DNA of 50,548 nucleotides. It comes from Streptomycetaceae bacterium. Its GTDB lineage: Bacteria; Actinomycetota; Actinomycetes; Nanopelagicales; Nanopelagicaceae. A program made the translations under genes and the position numbers. Every line of letters begins with the position of its first letter. Position 1 is the first letter of the stretch. Under the pieces are notes generated by a model. It was not told where the DNA came from and did no database searches. It was given only the letters and a program-made list of their open reading frames with translations. The DNA lies in contig QYPG01000031.1 of the NCBI GenBank assembly GCA_007279945.1, forward strand, positions 1 through 50,548. Direction: 5' to 3'. This document shows positions 8,436 to 17,500 of this stretch, one piece after another.

Positions 8436-9353
8436 GTGGACAAGCCCTACGATAAGGATATGTCTTCGCTGCCCAATGATTCTAAATGGGTTCGTGCCAA
8501 TACATTATTAACACAAAACACCAAGAGTGCTGATTTCGCTTTAATAGGTATTCCAGCACATGAGAGCTCTATTTCACTAAACAATGCGCATTTAACTCCT
8601 GCAGCAATTAGAGAAGCCCTGGCTCGATACTCAACATTTTCAACTTCTGCAGCAATTGATCTAGCAGGTAGATCCTTTACCGATTTAGGTGATGTGCAAT
8701 CACCTGACGGCATTGAGGGACGCGGACGGGTGAAAAGTGCGGTTCAAGGCTTACTCAGTAAGCATAAATTGGTAGTTGCCCTGGGTGGAGATAACTCAAT
8801 TACGTACTCAGTTGCATCGGGATTATGGCCAGATTTATCTAACGTTGGCTTGATTACCTTTGATGCGCACCATGATTTACGCGATGGTCATAGCAATGGG
8901 TCTCCTGTGTGGGAGCTCATTCAAGCTGGACTACCAGGAAAAAATATTGTGCAGATTGGTATCGCTGACTTTGCTAATAGCGCCGAATACAGTGCTCGTG
9001 CTAAGGAAAATAGAATCACAGTTATTTCGCGTGCAGATTTACGTACACGTTCAATTGCCGATGTGGTTAAGCAAGCCCTCGATATTGCAGGTGCTGGCGG
9101 ACGTGAAATTTATGTTGATTTAGATGTTGATGTTTGTGATCGCAGCGTCGTGCCTGCATGCCCAGCGGCAATGCCAGGTGGAATCAGCGCCGATGAATTG
9201 CGTCAAGGTGCATTCTTACTGGCAGCCGATAAGCGAGTGCGTGCAATCGATATTACTGAGATTGATGCCTCAATTGATTCGCCAGATCAGCGCACAGTTC
9301 GCCTGGCCGCATTGTTGGTTTTAGAGGCGGCAGCTGGTTTAGCCTCTAGCTAA
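8436..9353 (+). CDS. hutG: Formimidoylglutamase / arginase-family ureohydrolase
   Basis: Binuclear Mn hydrolase of the arginase family, 305 residues. It most likely hydrolyses N-formimino-glutamate to glutamate and formamide, the last hut step. Metal-ligand motifs are present in order: GGDNS, DAHHDLR and DLDVDVCD. Substrate is assigned from context, since hutU, hutI and hutH lie opposite. The start is uncertain: GTG at 8436 gives the longest protein, while ATG at 8460 has AAGGA only 1 nt away, too close for a normal ribosome site. Its 3' end overlaps hutH by 8 bp. Agmatinase or arginase activity is the alternative. Confidence 0.85.
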   Translation: MDKPYDKDMSSLPNDSKWVRANTLLTQNTKSADFALIGIPAHESSISLNNAHLTPAAIREALARYSTFSTSAAIDLAGRSFTDLGDVQSPDGIEGRGRVKSAVQGLLSKHKLVVALGGDNSITYSVASGLWPDLSNVGLITFDAHHDLRDGHSNGSPVWELIQAGLPGKNIVQIGIADFANSAEYSARAKENRITVISRADLRTRSIADVVKQALDIAGAGGREIYVDLDVDVCDRSVVPACPAAMPGGISADELRQGAFLLAADKRVRAIDITEIDASIDSPDQRTVRLAALLVLEAAAGLASS

Positions 9354-10899
9354 GCGTTGCCACAACTTCCTTAGCTGCAGAAAGAACTGCACCTGAGTTA
9401 ATCAATGTTGTGGCCGCTTCAAGTTCGGGTGATAAAAAGCGATCTGGGCCAACACCTGGCACTGTTTTACGAAGCTCTGAAATAACACGCGCCGTTGCCG
9501 GTGAAGGTCTCAGTCCTTGACGAAACTCAATGGCTCGCGCCGATGTCACTAATTCAATCGCCAGAATCCGAGCTAAGTTCTCAACTACCTTGCGCAGTTT
9601 GCGTGCGGCCGACCAACCCATTGAAACATGATCCTCTTGCATCGCCGATGACGGAATCGAATCAACGCTTGCTGGGGTAGATAAACGCTTGTTTTCACTG
9701 ACTAATCCAGCTTGTGTGTACTGGGCAATCATCAAACCAGAGTCAACGCCAGGGTCGTGGGCTAAGAATGGTGGCAAGCCAGCAGAGCGATGTTGATCAA
9801 GTGCGCGGTCTGTCCGGCGCTCAGCCATTGATCCTAAATCAGTTGCGGCGATTGCTAGAAAATCTAAGACATAACCGACTGGTGCTCCGTGAAAATTACC
9901 ATTTGATTCAACTCGACCATCGGGCATAACAACTGGATTATCGATCGAGCTGGCTAATTCGCGGGCAGCAATTGTTGAGGCATGTGTAATTGTGTCTCGA
10001 ACTGCGCCATTAACTTGGGGTGCACAGCGCAATGAGTATGCATCCTGTACACGAGAATCATTTTCTAAGTGTGAAGCGACAATGCCTGAGTTCTGAAGCA
10101 TGGCGTAAATATTTGCCGCACTTACCGCTTGGCCAACTTGTGGGCGAAGTGGAGCATGTAGATCTGGGGCAAATACGCGATCGGTTCCGAGTAGACCTTC
10201 GATACTCATCGCCGTTGTTATATCGGCAACTGCGCACAAGTGTTCTAGATCAGCACAGGCCATGATTAACATCCCGAGCATTCCATCGGTACCATTTATA
10301 AGCGCAAGACCCTCTTTAGCTTCTAGTTCAATCGGTGTAATTCCTGCGGCATCTAAGGCTTGTATTGTTGGCATTTCAATACCGTTGGCATCATGGACTC
10401 GACCTTCACCCATCAAGGCAAGAGCACAGTGCGAGAGTGGAGCTAAGTCGCCACTACACCCGAGTGAACCAAACTCTGGAACAACTGGAGTAATGCCCTT
10501 ATTGAGGAACTCAACGTAGGTCTGTGCCAAAGCAACACGTACGCCAGTACGCCCTGAAGCCATGGTGCGCAGGCGTAAAAACATCAATGCCCGCACAACT
10601 TCACGCTCAATTGCTGGGCCCACACCTGCGGCATGCGAGCGAATTAAGGATTTCTGTAACTGCACCCGATCTTCAACATCAATGTGGCGATTAGCTAAGG
10701 CCCCAAAGCCAGTTGAAACCCCATAAACCGGAACTCCACCAGCGGCATACCCCTCAATAAATTTTCTAGATGTATTCATTGCTTCGATCGCACTCTGTGA
10801 AAGTGCGACCTGTGATCTATGTCGTGCCACATCAATCACATCGGCAAATGTTACTCCCGCTGTCGATAGCGTAATTGTTTTAGATGAGCTGGAGGCCAT
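9346..10899 (-). CDS. hutH: Histidine ammonia-lyase
   Basis: Removes ammonia from L-histidine to give trans-urocanate, the first hut step. 517 residues, normal length. The conserved N-terminal YGVSTGFG (59-66) supplies the catalytic Tyr. The segment that cyclises into the MIO cofactor reads GSLGCSGDLAPL, so the triad is Cys148-Ser149-Gly150 rather than the usual Ala-Ser-Gly. The first Met fits the family N-terminus. It overlaps hutI by 20 nt and is the last gene of the minus-strand hut run. Confidence 0.96.
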   Translation of the reverse strand: MASSSSKTITLSTAGVTFADVIDVARHRSQVALSQSAIEAMNTSRKFIEGYAAGGVPVYGVSTGFGALANRHIDVEDRVQLQKSLIRSHAAGVGPAIEREVVRALMFLRLRTMASGRTGVRVALAQTYVEFLNKGITPVVPEFGSLGCSGDLAPLSHCALALMGEGRVHDANGIEMPTIQALDAAGITPIELEAKEGLALINGTDGMLGMLIMACADLEHLCAVADITTAMSIEGLLGTDRVFAPDLHAPLRPQVGQAVSAANIYAMLQNSGIVASHLENDSRVQDAYSLRCAPQVNGAVRDTITHASTIAARELASSIDNPVVMPDGRVESNGNFHGAPVGYVLDFLAIAATDLGSMAERRTDRALDQHRSAGLPPFLAHDPGVDSGLMIAQYTQAGLVSENKRLSTPASVDSIPSSAMQEDHVSMGWSAARKLRKVVENLARILAIELVTSARAIEFRQGLRPSPATARVISELRKTVPGVGPDRFLSPELEAATTLINSGAVLSAAKEVVATLS

Positions 10900-12055
10900 T
10901 GCGCCAAACCTGTTCTACTAAGTTAACACCGGGGCGGTATGCCAAGTGAATATGCGATGGAGCGTTGAGAATTTGGAAATCGGCACGTGCGCCTTCAACT
11001 AAATGACCAATGTCATCGCGGCGCAGCGCTTTGGCACCACCCATAGTTGCCGACCATACTGCTTGCTCTGGAGAAAAATGCATCTCGCGTACAGCCATTG
11101 CAATGATAAAAGCCATGCTCGTTGTGTAGGAAGATCCAGGATTACAGTCCGATGCAAGTGCAACGGCAATACTTGCTTCAAGTAAAGGGCGAACATCAGG
11201 ATATGCCGATTTTGTAGAAAACTCTGCGCCAGGTAGCAGCGTTGCAACGGTCTTAGAAGTTGATAGCGCTTCAATATCGGCCTCAGTCAGATGTGAAACG
11301 TGATCAACCGAAGCTGCATCTAGTTCGACTCCCAGCATTACGCCTTGTCCCTCTTGTAATTGATTTGCGTGAATACGCGGTAATAAACCCTTAGCAATTC
11401 CCGCCTTTAATATTCGGCGTGCATCCTCTACAGCGAAGGCGCCTTTGTCGCAAAAGACGTCTATCCATTTGGCAAATGGGGCGACAGCATCGAGCATCTC
11501 TCCACAGACTAGATCAACATAATCTTTTGGTAAATCTTTATACTCGACTGGTACAACGTGAGCACCAAGAAAAGTCGTTTCATCGGTGATCTGACTGGCG
11601 ATTTCAAGGCAGCGCTGCTCATCATGGACCGATAAACCGTAGCCGGACTTAATTTCAAGGGTGGTAGTTCCGCCAGAGTGAGCCTCTGCCGCTAAGAATT
11701 TGGCATGAGCCAGGAGTAATTCGTCACTGGCTTTTCGAGTTTTTTCAACCGTGGATGCAATACCTCCGGCGGTATAGCTCTCCCCCAACATGCGTGCACG
11801 AAACTCATTGCTGCGATCGCCAGCAAAAATCATATGTGTATGGCTATCTACATAACCCGGTAGCACACACATACCTTCAGCATCGATATGTGTCTTGATG
11901 TGTTTGGTTGGCGCTTGCGAATTTGCTCCCGCCCAGGCAATAACTCCATCTTCGATCAGAAGCGCTGCATCATTAATCAAACCAAGCTTAGTTCCATCGT
12001 GGGTTGGATCATTTGTAACTAACTGACCTATGTTGGTGATTAAGGTGCTTGTCAT
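10880..12055 (-). CDS. hutI: Imidazolonepropionase
   Basis: Metal-dependent amidohydrolase, 391 residues. It opens the imidazolone ring of 4-imidazolone-5-propionate to form N-formimino-glutamate, the third hut step. The N-terminal metal site is in GYVDSHTHMIFAGDR near residues 68-82. Further motifs are LEIKSGYGLS, the HVVPVEY segment and the late DCNPGSS loop carrying the metal-binding Asp. Start lies 3 nt after the hutU stop, indicating one mRNA. The product feeds HutG, encoded on the other strand. Confidence 0.95.
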   Translation of the reverse strand: MTSTLITNIGQLVTNDPTHDGTKLGLINDAALLIEDGVIAWAGANSQAPTKHIKTHIDAEGMCVLPGYVDSHTHMIFAGDRSNEFRARMLGESYTAGGIASTVEKTRKASDELLLAHAKFLAAEAHSGGTTTLEIKSGYGLSVHDEQRCLEIASQITDETTFLGAHVVPVEYKDLPKDYVDLVCGEMLDAVAPFAKWIDVFCDKGAFAVEDARRILKAGIAKGLLPRIHANQLQEGQGVMLGVELDAASVDHVSHLTEADIEALSTSKTVATLLPGAEFSTKSAYPDVRPLLEASIAVALASDCNPGSSYTTSMAFIIAMAVREMHFSPEQAVWSATMGGAKALRRDDIGHLVEGARADFQILNAPSHIHLAYRPGVNLVEQVWRNGLQLI

Positions 12056-12058
12056 TAT

Positions 12059-13714
12059 CTATTCAATATCTAACATCGGAACATGCACATGGCGCTCTCG
12101 TGCAGTGTCAACAGCTAAGTCATAACCAGCATCGGCATGGCGAATGACTCCCATACCTGGATCATTTGTAAGTACGCGTGCTAACTTTTGCGCTGCTAAC
12201 TTCGTGCCATCGGCAACTGAGACTTGACCGGCGTGAATTGAGCGACCCATACCGACGCCACCACCGTGGTGAATTGAGACCCATGATGCACCTGAAGAAA
12301 TATTGACCATTGCATTTAATAACGGCCAGTCGGCAATCGCATCTGATCCATCTATCATCGCTTCGGTCTCACGATACGGTGATGCCACAGAGCCACAATC
12401 TAAATGATCGCGGCCAATAACAATCGGTGCCGATACTTCACCACGAGCAACTAAATCATTGAATGCTAACCCTGCCTTATCGCGTTCGCCATACCCCAAC
12501 CAACAGATTCGCGCAGGCAGACCTTGAAAAGCGACTTTTTCTTGCGCCATTGTTATCCAGCGATGGAGACCTTCATTCTCTGGGAACAAATCAATTACCG
12601 CCTTGTCAGTGCGGTAAATATCTTTGGGATCTCCAGAGAGTGCCACCCAACGAAATGGACCTTTTCCTTCGCAGAAAAGTGGGCGAATATAGGCCGGAAC
12701 GAAGCCTGGGAAGGCGAAAGCACGTGCATAGCCACCTTGGCGGGCTTCATCACGAATCGAATTTCCATAATCAAATACTTCAGCGCCTTTATCCATAAAG
12801 CCCACCATGGCCTCAACGTGCTTAGCCATAGATGCCTTAGAGCGTTTAGTGAAATCCTCTGGATCATCTTTAGCCATCTGTGTAGCTGCATGAACATCAA
12901 CACCAACTGGCACATATGAAAATGGATCATGGGCCGAAGTCTGATCAGTAACAATATCTATAGTAACATCCATCGATAAAAGCAGCGGGAAAAGCTCGGC
13001 AGCGTTGCCAACTAAACCAACAGATAGTGGAAGGCCTAAGGACTTAGCTTTAAGTACGCGCTCGACTGCATCATCTACGCTATCGGCGATCTCATCTAGA
13101 TAACGCGTTTCAATTCGCTTTTCTAAACGCGATTTATCAATGTCAATAATTAAACACACGCCACCGTTCATGGTTACAGCTAGGGGTTGCGCTCCGCCCA
13201 TACCACCACAACCACCAGTTAATGTCAGCGTTCCTTGCAGCGTGCCATTGAAACGTTTTTGTGCGACCGCTGCAAAAGTTTCATATGTACCCTGCAAAAT
13301 TCCCTGAGTACCGATATAGATCCATGAACCAGCAGTCATTTGGCCATACATTGTTAAACCTAAATGCTCTAAGCGGCGAAACTCTGGCCAGTTTGCCCAG
13401 TCCCCCACCAAATTAGAGTTTGCGATTAATACACGCGGTGCCCATTCATGCGTTTGAAAAACGCCGACAGGTTTACCTGATTGCACTAATAATGTTTCAT
13501 CATCTTTTAAATTTGTTAAGCTCTTTACTATTGCATCAAATGACGGCCAATTACGAGCAGCTTTGCCGGTGCCACCATAGACAACTAAATTTTCTGGATG
13601 TTCGGCTACAGCAGGATCTAAATTGTTATGCAGCATGCGAATCGCCGCTTCTTGAGCCCAGCCTTTAGCGGTTAAATTGGAGCCCGTCGCCGCGTGCAGT
13701 ACACGTGAAGTCAT
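12059..13714 (-). CDS. hutU: Urocanate hydratase
   Basis: NAD-dependent urocanase, 551 residues, converting urocanate to imidazolone propionate, the second hut step. Typical segments are [36 protein letters not shown] near residues 40-56, and the glycine-rich NAD-binding loop [13 protein letters not shown]. There is no Shine-Dalgarno; TAGTCT 7 nt before the ATG suggests an additional leaderless promoter although the gene is only 39 nt downstream of the MOSC gene. Confidence 0.97.
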   Translation of the reverse strand: MTSRVLHAATGSNLTAKGWAQEAAIRMLHNNLDPAVAEHPENLVVYGGTGKAARNWPSFDAIVKSLTNLKDDETLLVQSGKPVGVFQTHEWAPRVLIANSNLVGDWANWPEFRRLEHLGLTMYGQMTAGSWIYIGTQGILQGTYETFAAVAQKRFNGTLQGTLTLTGGCGGMGGAQPLAVTMNGGVCLIIDIDKSRLEKRIETRYLDEIADSVDDAVERVLKAKSLGLPLSVGLVGNAAELFPLLLSMDVTIDIVTDQTSAHDPFSYVPVGVDVHAATQMAKDDPEDFTKRSKASMAKHVEAMVGFMDKGAEVFDYGNSIRDEARQGGYARAFAFPGFVPAYIRPLFCEGKGPFRWVALSGDPKDIYRTDKAVIDLFPENEGLHRWITMAQEKVAFQGLPARICWLGYGERDKAGLAFNDLVARGEVSAPIVIGRDHLDCGSVASPYRETEAMIDGSDAIADWPLLNAMVNISSGASWVSIHHGGGVGMGRSIHAGQVSVADGTKLAAQKLARVLTNDPGMGVIRHADAGYDLAVDTARERHVHVPMLDIE

Positions 13715-13721
13715 ACGGGCA

Positions 13722-13727
13722 AGACTA
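13722..13727 (-). promoter_or_regulatory. -10 box, possible leaderless hutUIH promoter
   Basis: TAGTCT on minus, 7 nt before hutU ATG (13714), in the 39 nt gap after the MOSC gene. Would allow hutUIH expression independent of the peptide importer. Confidence 0.4.
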
Positions 13728-13753
13728 TCGGCACTGGATTGGCCTGAAAAGTG

Positions 13754-14380
13754 TTATTTGCAAAGGCTTTGTGCCCATTCCTTATATTTCAAAGAAAGCT
13801 CTTTTACGGCAGCGATTTCATGAATCTTTGTTCGATCACCATTCTTAGCTGCATATAAATCTGCAATCGTAATTGAATGGTCTGGCACATGAATCACCGT
13901 GATTGAATCCCCAGCGCTAATTTCTCCCTCTTCAATGATGCGTAAATAGGTTCCAGGCTTTCCGGCCTCCATAAACTCTTTAATTAGAGTTGGTCGGCTC
14001 CAGAATCCAGCAAATACGCGACATGGTATTCGGGGTTGTGAAACTTCCAAGACAGTAGAACCGATTCTCCACCGCTCACCGACAACGGCTCGATTAACAT
14101 CAACGCCGCTCGTTGTTAAGTTTTCACCAAAACGGCCATTACTGATTGACATACCTAAATTACTTTCCCACCAGTCGGCATCTTCGCGCGCATAGGCGTA
14201 AACAGCTTGGTCATATCCACCATGATGTTTGCGATCAGCAATAATGTCATTACCAACGTGGTGATTTTTTAACTGCACGGGGCCACTTACTGGTCGCTTA
14301 TCGATTCCTGACTTGGCTTCATCGCCAGCCCAATCCCCTTCGACTATCTTGGTTGCAATATTGAGCGATAAGACTTTCAT
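13754..14380 (-). CDS. MOSC domain protein, YiiM-like
   Basis: 208-residue MOSC (molybdenum cofactor sulfurase C-terminal) protein resembling YiiM. Core segments are VGNDIIADRKHHGGYDQAVYAYA, RFGENLTTSGVDV and SQPRIPCRVFAGF, the last carrying the conserved Cys. YiiM-type proteins are linked to molybdenum-cofactor-dependent reduction of N-hydroxylated compounds; the partner and substrate here are unknown. It lies 3 nt after the importer ATPase and 39 nt before hutU, so it appears co-transcribed with both. Nothing in the window encodes molybdenum cofactor synthesis. Note: no role in histidine breakdown is established for the family. Confidence 0.85.
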   Translation of the reverse strand: MKVLSLNIATKIVEGDWAGDEAKSGIDKRPVSGPVQLKNHHVGNDIIADRKHHGGYDQAVYAYAREDADWWESNLGMSISNGRFGENLTTSGVDVNRAVVGERWRIGSTVLEVSQPRIPCRVFAGFWSRPTLIKEFMEAGKPGTYLRIIEEGEISAGDSITVIHVPDHSITIADLYAAKNGDRTKIHEIAAVKELSLKYKEWAQSLCK

Positions 14381-14383
14381 GAC

Positions 14384-15349
14384 TTACTCTGGGAAATGGC
14401 ACGCAACATGTGAGTTGCCAATTTGTAGTAACTCAGGCACATCAGTGCGGCATTTTTCAGTTGCTTTCCAGCATCGAGTGTTAAAAACACAGCCCGATGG
14501 TGGATTAACCGGACTAGGTAAGTCTCCAGATAAAATGATTCGCTCTCGGGTCTTCTCGGTTCGTGGATCAGGTTGTGGAACCGCAGATAACAGCGCCTTT
14601 GTATATGGGTGGTGTGGATTTGCATAGAGTGCGTTGGTCTCACCGATCTCCATGATCTTACCTAGATACATCACTGCTACACGATCTGAAATATGTTGAA
14701 CAACAGATAAGTTGTGAGCGATAAAGACCATGCTGATTCCATCTTGCTCTTGTAGGTCTTCGAGTAAGTTAATCACTTGAGCTTGAATCGAAACATCTAA
14801 GGCGCTTACAGGCTCATCGGCGATGATAAATCGAGGCTTTAATGCGATTGCACGTGCGATTCCAATGCGCTGGCGCTGCCCACCAGAGAACTCATGTGGG
14901 TAGCGGTTGTAGTGCTCAGGGTTTAGTCCAACGCGCTCCATTAACGACTGCACTGCAGTTTTTAGCCCCCCTTGTGGCTCAATTCCTTGAATCTCAAATG
15001 GGGCGGCAATAATCTTTCCAATTGTCTGGCGCGGATTCAACGCCGTGTAAGGATCTTGAAAAATGATCTGCATCTGAGAGCGCAGCGGACGCATAGCACC
15101 TGATTTAAAATCAGTAATATCTTGTCCCTCAAAAAGTAACTTACCTGAAGTAGGTTCATTTAACTTTAAAATAGTTCGACCAGCTGTTGTCTTGCCACAA
15201 CCGGACTCACCAACCAGGCCGAGAGTTTCACCGGCAAGTAAATCAAAAGATATGCCATCAACGGCTTTGACTACTTGATGTTTACGTTTGCCACCGATCG
15301 GAAAATGCTTTGTTAGATTTTGTACACTAAGAATTACATCTTTACTCAT
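14384..15349 (-). CDS. Peptide ABC importer ATPase, OppF/DppF type
   Basis: ATP-binding subunit, 321 residues. Walker A is GESGCGKTT, the signature is [17 protein letters not shown], Walker B is [12 protein letters not shown], and the switch His is in FIAHNLSVV. The C-terminal extension with three Cys (residues ~287-313, CVFNTRC...C) is the family's oligopeptide-transporter motif that can bind an iron-sulfur cluster. Overlaps the OppD-type gene by 4 nt. Powers import through the membrane components encoded upstream. Confidence 0.93.
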   Translation of the reverse strand: MSKDVILSVQNLTKHFPIGGKRKHQVVKAVDGISFDLLAGETLGLVGESGCGKTTAGRTILKLNEPTSGKLLFEGQDITDFKSGAMRPLRSQMQIIFQDPYTALNPRQTIGKIIAAPFEIQGIEPQGGLKTAVQSLMERVGLNPEHYNRYPHEFSGGQRQRIGIARAIALKPRFIIADEPVSALDVSIQAQVINLLEDLQEQDGISMVFIAHNLSVVQHISDRVAVMYLGKIMEIGETNALYANPHHPYTKALLSAVPQPDPRTEKTRERIILSGDLPSPVNPPSGCVFNTRCWKATEKCRTDVPELLQIGNSHVACHFPE

Positions 15350-16383
15350 GAGCGCACCTCCTTAAGCTCTGTTACAAAGAGCTTGTCCCGGACAGCCTCG
15401 TCAACGTGACAGCGTGAAAGATGATTGGGATTTGTCCCAAGTAACTCTGGGCGATCGTTTGCACAGATATCTCCAGCTGCATGGCTGGCAAATTCACATC
15501 GCGGAGCAAATGCACAGCCTGTAGGCAAGTTAATAAGTGATGGAGGCTGACCAGGAATTGCTTTCAGACGATCTGACCCATGCGTTGATATACGTGGCAC
15601 TGACTTGAGCAGTCCAAGTGTGTATGGGGCTTTAGGTTTATAGAAAACATCATCTGCTGAGCCTTGCTCCACAATTCGTCCGCCATACATAACTGAAACT
15701 CTGTCGGCAACCTGTGCAACGACTCCAAGATCGTGAGTGATAAGAAGAATTCCCATGTTGAACTCTTTTTGTAAAGATGCGAGCAAAATTAAAATCTGCG
15801 CTTGAACCGTTACATCTAAGGCCGTTGTAGGCTCATCAGCAATCAAAATACGAGGTGAATTCATAAGCGCCATCGCGATCATTACACGTTGGCGCATGCC
15901 CCCTGAAAACTGGTGTGGATACTCATCTGCGCGTTGGGCGGGCTCTGAGATACCTACAAGATCCAGCATTTCAATTGCGCGCTGGCGTGCCTCTTTTTTC
16001 TGGCCAGGGTTATGAACTAAATACCCTTCGGCCAATTGATTGCCCACTCGATAGTAAGGATGCAATGAGGACATTGGATCTTGAAAAATCATGGCCACGG
16101 CTCGTCCACGAAGCAGACGAATTTCTTCATCAGTTGCCGTAACAATATCTATGTTGCGATCGCCATCTTTTAATACAATAGAGCCGGATAACTGAGCGGC
16201 GCCCTTTTTATGTAAGCCCATCACTGATAAACCTGAGACTGTCTTACCGGAACCCGATTCGCCTACGATTGCGACTGTCTCGCCCTCGTTAAGAGTTAAT
16301 GAAACACCATCGACTGCTCGAACTAATCCGTCATCAGTCGGGAAGGCAACGTGTAAATCACTTATTTTAAGTAGCTCGGCCAT
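15346..16383 (-). CDS. Peptide ABC importer ATPase, OppD/DppD type
   Basis: Partner ATP-binding subunit, 345 residues. Walker A is GESGSGKTV, the signature is FSGGMRQRVMIAMAL, Walker B is ILIADEPTTALD. The C-terminal oligopeptide domain contains GCAFAPRCEFA and a distal CANDRP...C. It overlaps the permease stop (TAATG) and the OppF-type start, so the ATPase pair and permease are translationally coupled. Confidence 0.93.
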   Translation of the reverse strand: MAELLKISDLHVAFPTDDGLVRAVDGVSLTLNEGETVAIVGESGSGKTVSGLSVMGLHKKGAAQLSGSIVLKDGDRNIDIVTATDEEIRLLRGRAVAMIFQDPMSSLHPYYRVGNQLAEGYLVHNPGQKKEARQRAIEMLDLVGISEPAQRADEYPHQFSGGMRQRVMIAMALMNSPRILIADEPTTALDVTVQAQILILLASLQKEFNMGILLITHDLGVVAQVADRVSVMYGGRIVEQGSADDVFYKPKAPYTLGLLKSVPRISTHGSDRLKAIPGQPPSLINLPTGCAFAPRCEFASHAAGDICANDRPELLGTNPNHLSRCHVDEAVRDKLFVTELKEVRS

Positions 16384-17375
16384 TAGATTCTCACTCGCGG
16401 ATCCAAGACTGCGTAAAGCATGTCAATGACGAGGTTCATAATAATTACAACAGCGGCGGCCAAAATAGTTGTTGACAGCACAATGGGTAGATCAAATTCA
16501 TAGGTTGAGCGAAGAGTGAGACGACCTAAACCAGGTAAATTAAAAATTGTTTCGGTAATGATTGCGCCACCGATAAGGCCAGCAAAATCTAGTCCGGCCA
16601 ACGTAATAATGGGTGCAAAGACGGCGCGCATAGTGTGCTTGAAAAGTACGGTGCGCTCCTTTACCCCTTTTGCCCGGGCGGTACGTATGTAATCCTCACC
16701 TAAGGTTTCTAACACTGCTGCTCGCGTAAATCGTGTGTAAAGGGCGGCATATGCAATCGCCAAAGTAATCCATGGCAAAATAAAGAACTGAAAAAATTTA
16801 TATGGATTCTCAGTAATTGGCGTATAGCCAATGAGAGATAGAGGTACTAACTTCCACTTGATTGTTACCCAGATCAGAAGAGCCAGCCCTGTGACGAAAG
16901 TTGGTAGTGACGTTCCTAGGAGCACAAAGACAGAGCCGACTCTGTCAGGCCATTTATTCTTAAATCTTGCAGCGATGATTCCAAGGCTGACGCCGACAAT
17001 GAGCCAAATTATTAACGCGCCTAAGGCCAAGCTGACGGTTACAGGAAGAGCTTCGCGCAGCAAATCAGTGACGCAAGCATTTTCATTGTAAGAATAACCA
17101 AAGGAGGGTGCTGGGCAGGAAAAAGCCGCTGATCCAGTGCCGTAGGAGCGTCCTAAAAAGATTCCGCCCAGAAAGAGGAAATACTGAATATAGAGCGGTT
17201 TATCGAAGCCAAGTTTTATTCGATTAGCGGCAATAATTTGATCCGTGCAGTGTTGCCCACATGTGAGTGCAGCTGGGTCAAAAGGTAGTAAAGAAAAAAT
17301 TGCGAAGACTACTGCTGATACAACTAGGAGTGTGACTATAGCGAAAAATACTCTGCGGCTAACAAAGTTCAACAT
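16383..17375 (-). CDS. Peptide ABC importer permease, OppB/DppB type
   Basis: Inner-membrane subunit of about 330 residues with six predicted membrane segments. The cytoplasmic loop for ATPase contact reads EDYIRTARAKGVKERTVLFK (EAA-type motif) in the C-terminal half. ATG at 17375 is chosen over an upstream in-frame ATG (17387), because GGGAG lies 5 nt before 17375 and nothing suitable precedes 17387. A large extracytoplasmic loop between the first two segments contains Cys pairs (LTCGQHC, CPAPS, ENACV), which could form disulfides. The gene follows the binding-protein gene after a perfect hairpin. Confidence 0.92.
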   Translation of the reverse strand: MLNFVSRRVFFAIVTLLVVSAVVFAIFSLLPFDPAALTCGQHCTDQIIAANRIKLGFDKPLYIQYFLFLGGIFLGRSYGTGSAAFSCPAPSFGYSYNENACVTDLLREALPVTVSLALGALIIWLIVGVSLGIIAARFKNKWPDRVGSVFVLLGTSLPTFVTGLALLIWVTIKWKLVPLSLIGYTPITENPYKFFQFFILPWITLAIAYAALYTRFTRAAVLETLGEDYIRTARAKGVKERTVLFKHTMRAVFAPIITLAGLDFAGLIGGAIITETIFNLPGLGRLTLRSTYEFDLPIVLSTTILAAAVVIIMNLVIDMLYAVLDPRVRI

Positions 17376-17412
17376 CACCACTCCCATCCAAAAGAATTAA
17401 ACACACTCGTAT

Positions 17413-17463
17413 CAAGTAAAGTACTCCTGGCGCTGAATCAATCAGCGCCAGGAGTACTTTACT
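17413..17463. terminator. Perfect 23-bp stem hairpin between binding-protein and permease genes
   Basis: Arms 17413-17435 and 17441-17463 are exact inverted copies with a 5-nt loop (17436-17440). It lies downstream of the binding-protein stop (minus strand) and upstream of the OppB-type start. There is no strong U-run, so it may be a partial terminator, or a block to 3' exonuclease that stabilises the upstream message, more than a full stop. Confidence 0.8.
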
Positions 17464-17500
17464 TCTTACTACTTAACTATTCTTGTCAAAAAGAGTGAGA

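Noticed and set aside
12524-12919. 131-codon open frame opposite hutU
   Set aside because: Antisense to a full-length, well conserved urocanase; no ribosome site or recognisable domain.
13736-13742. GGATTGG shared by the ggt and hutU upstream regions
   Set aside because: Seven bases in a long window are expected by chance, and it is oppositely oriented to the two genes.
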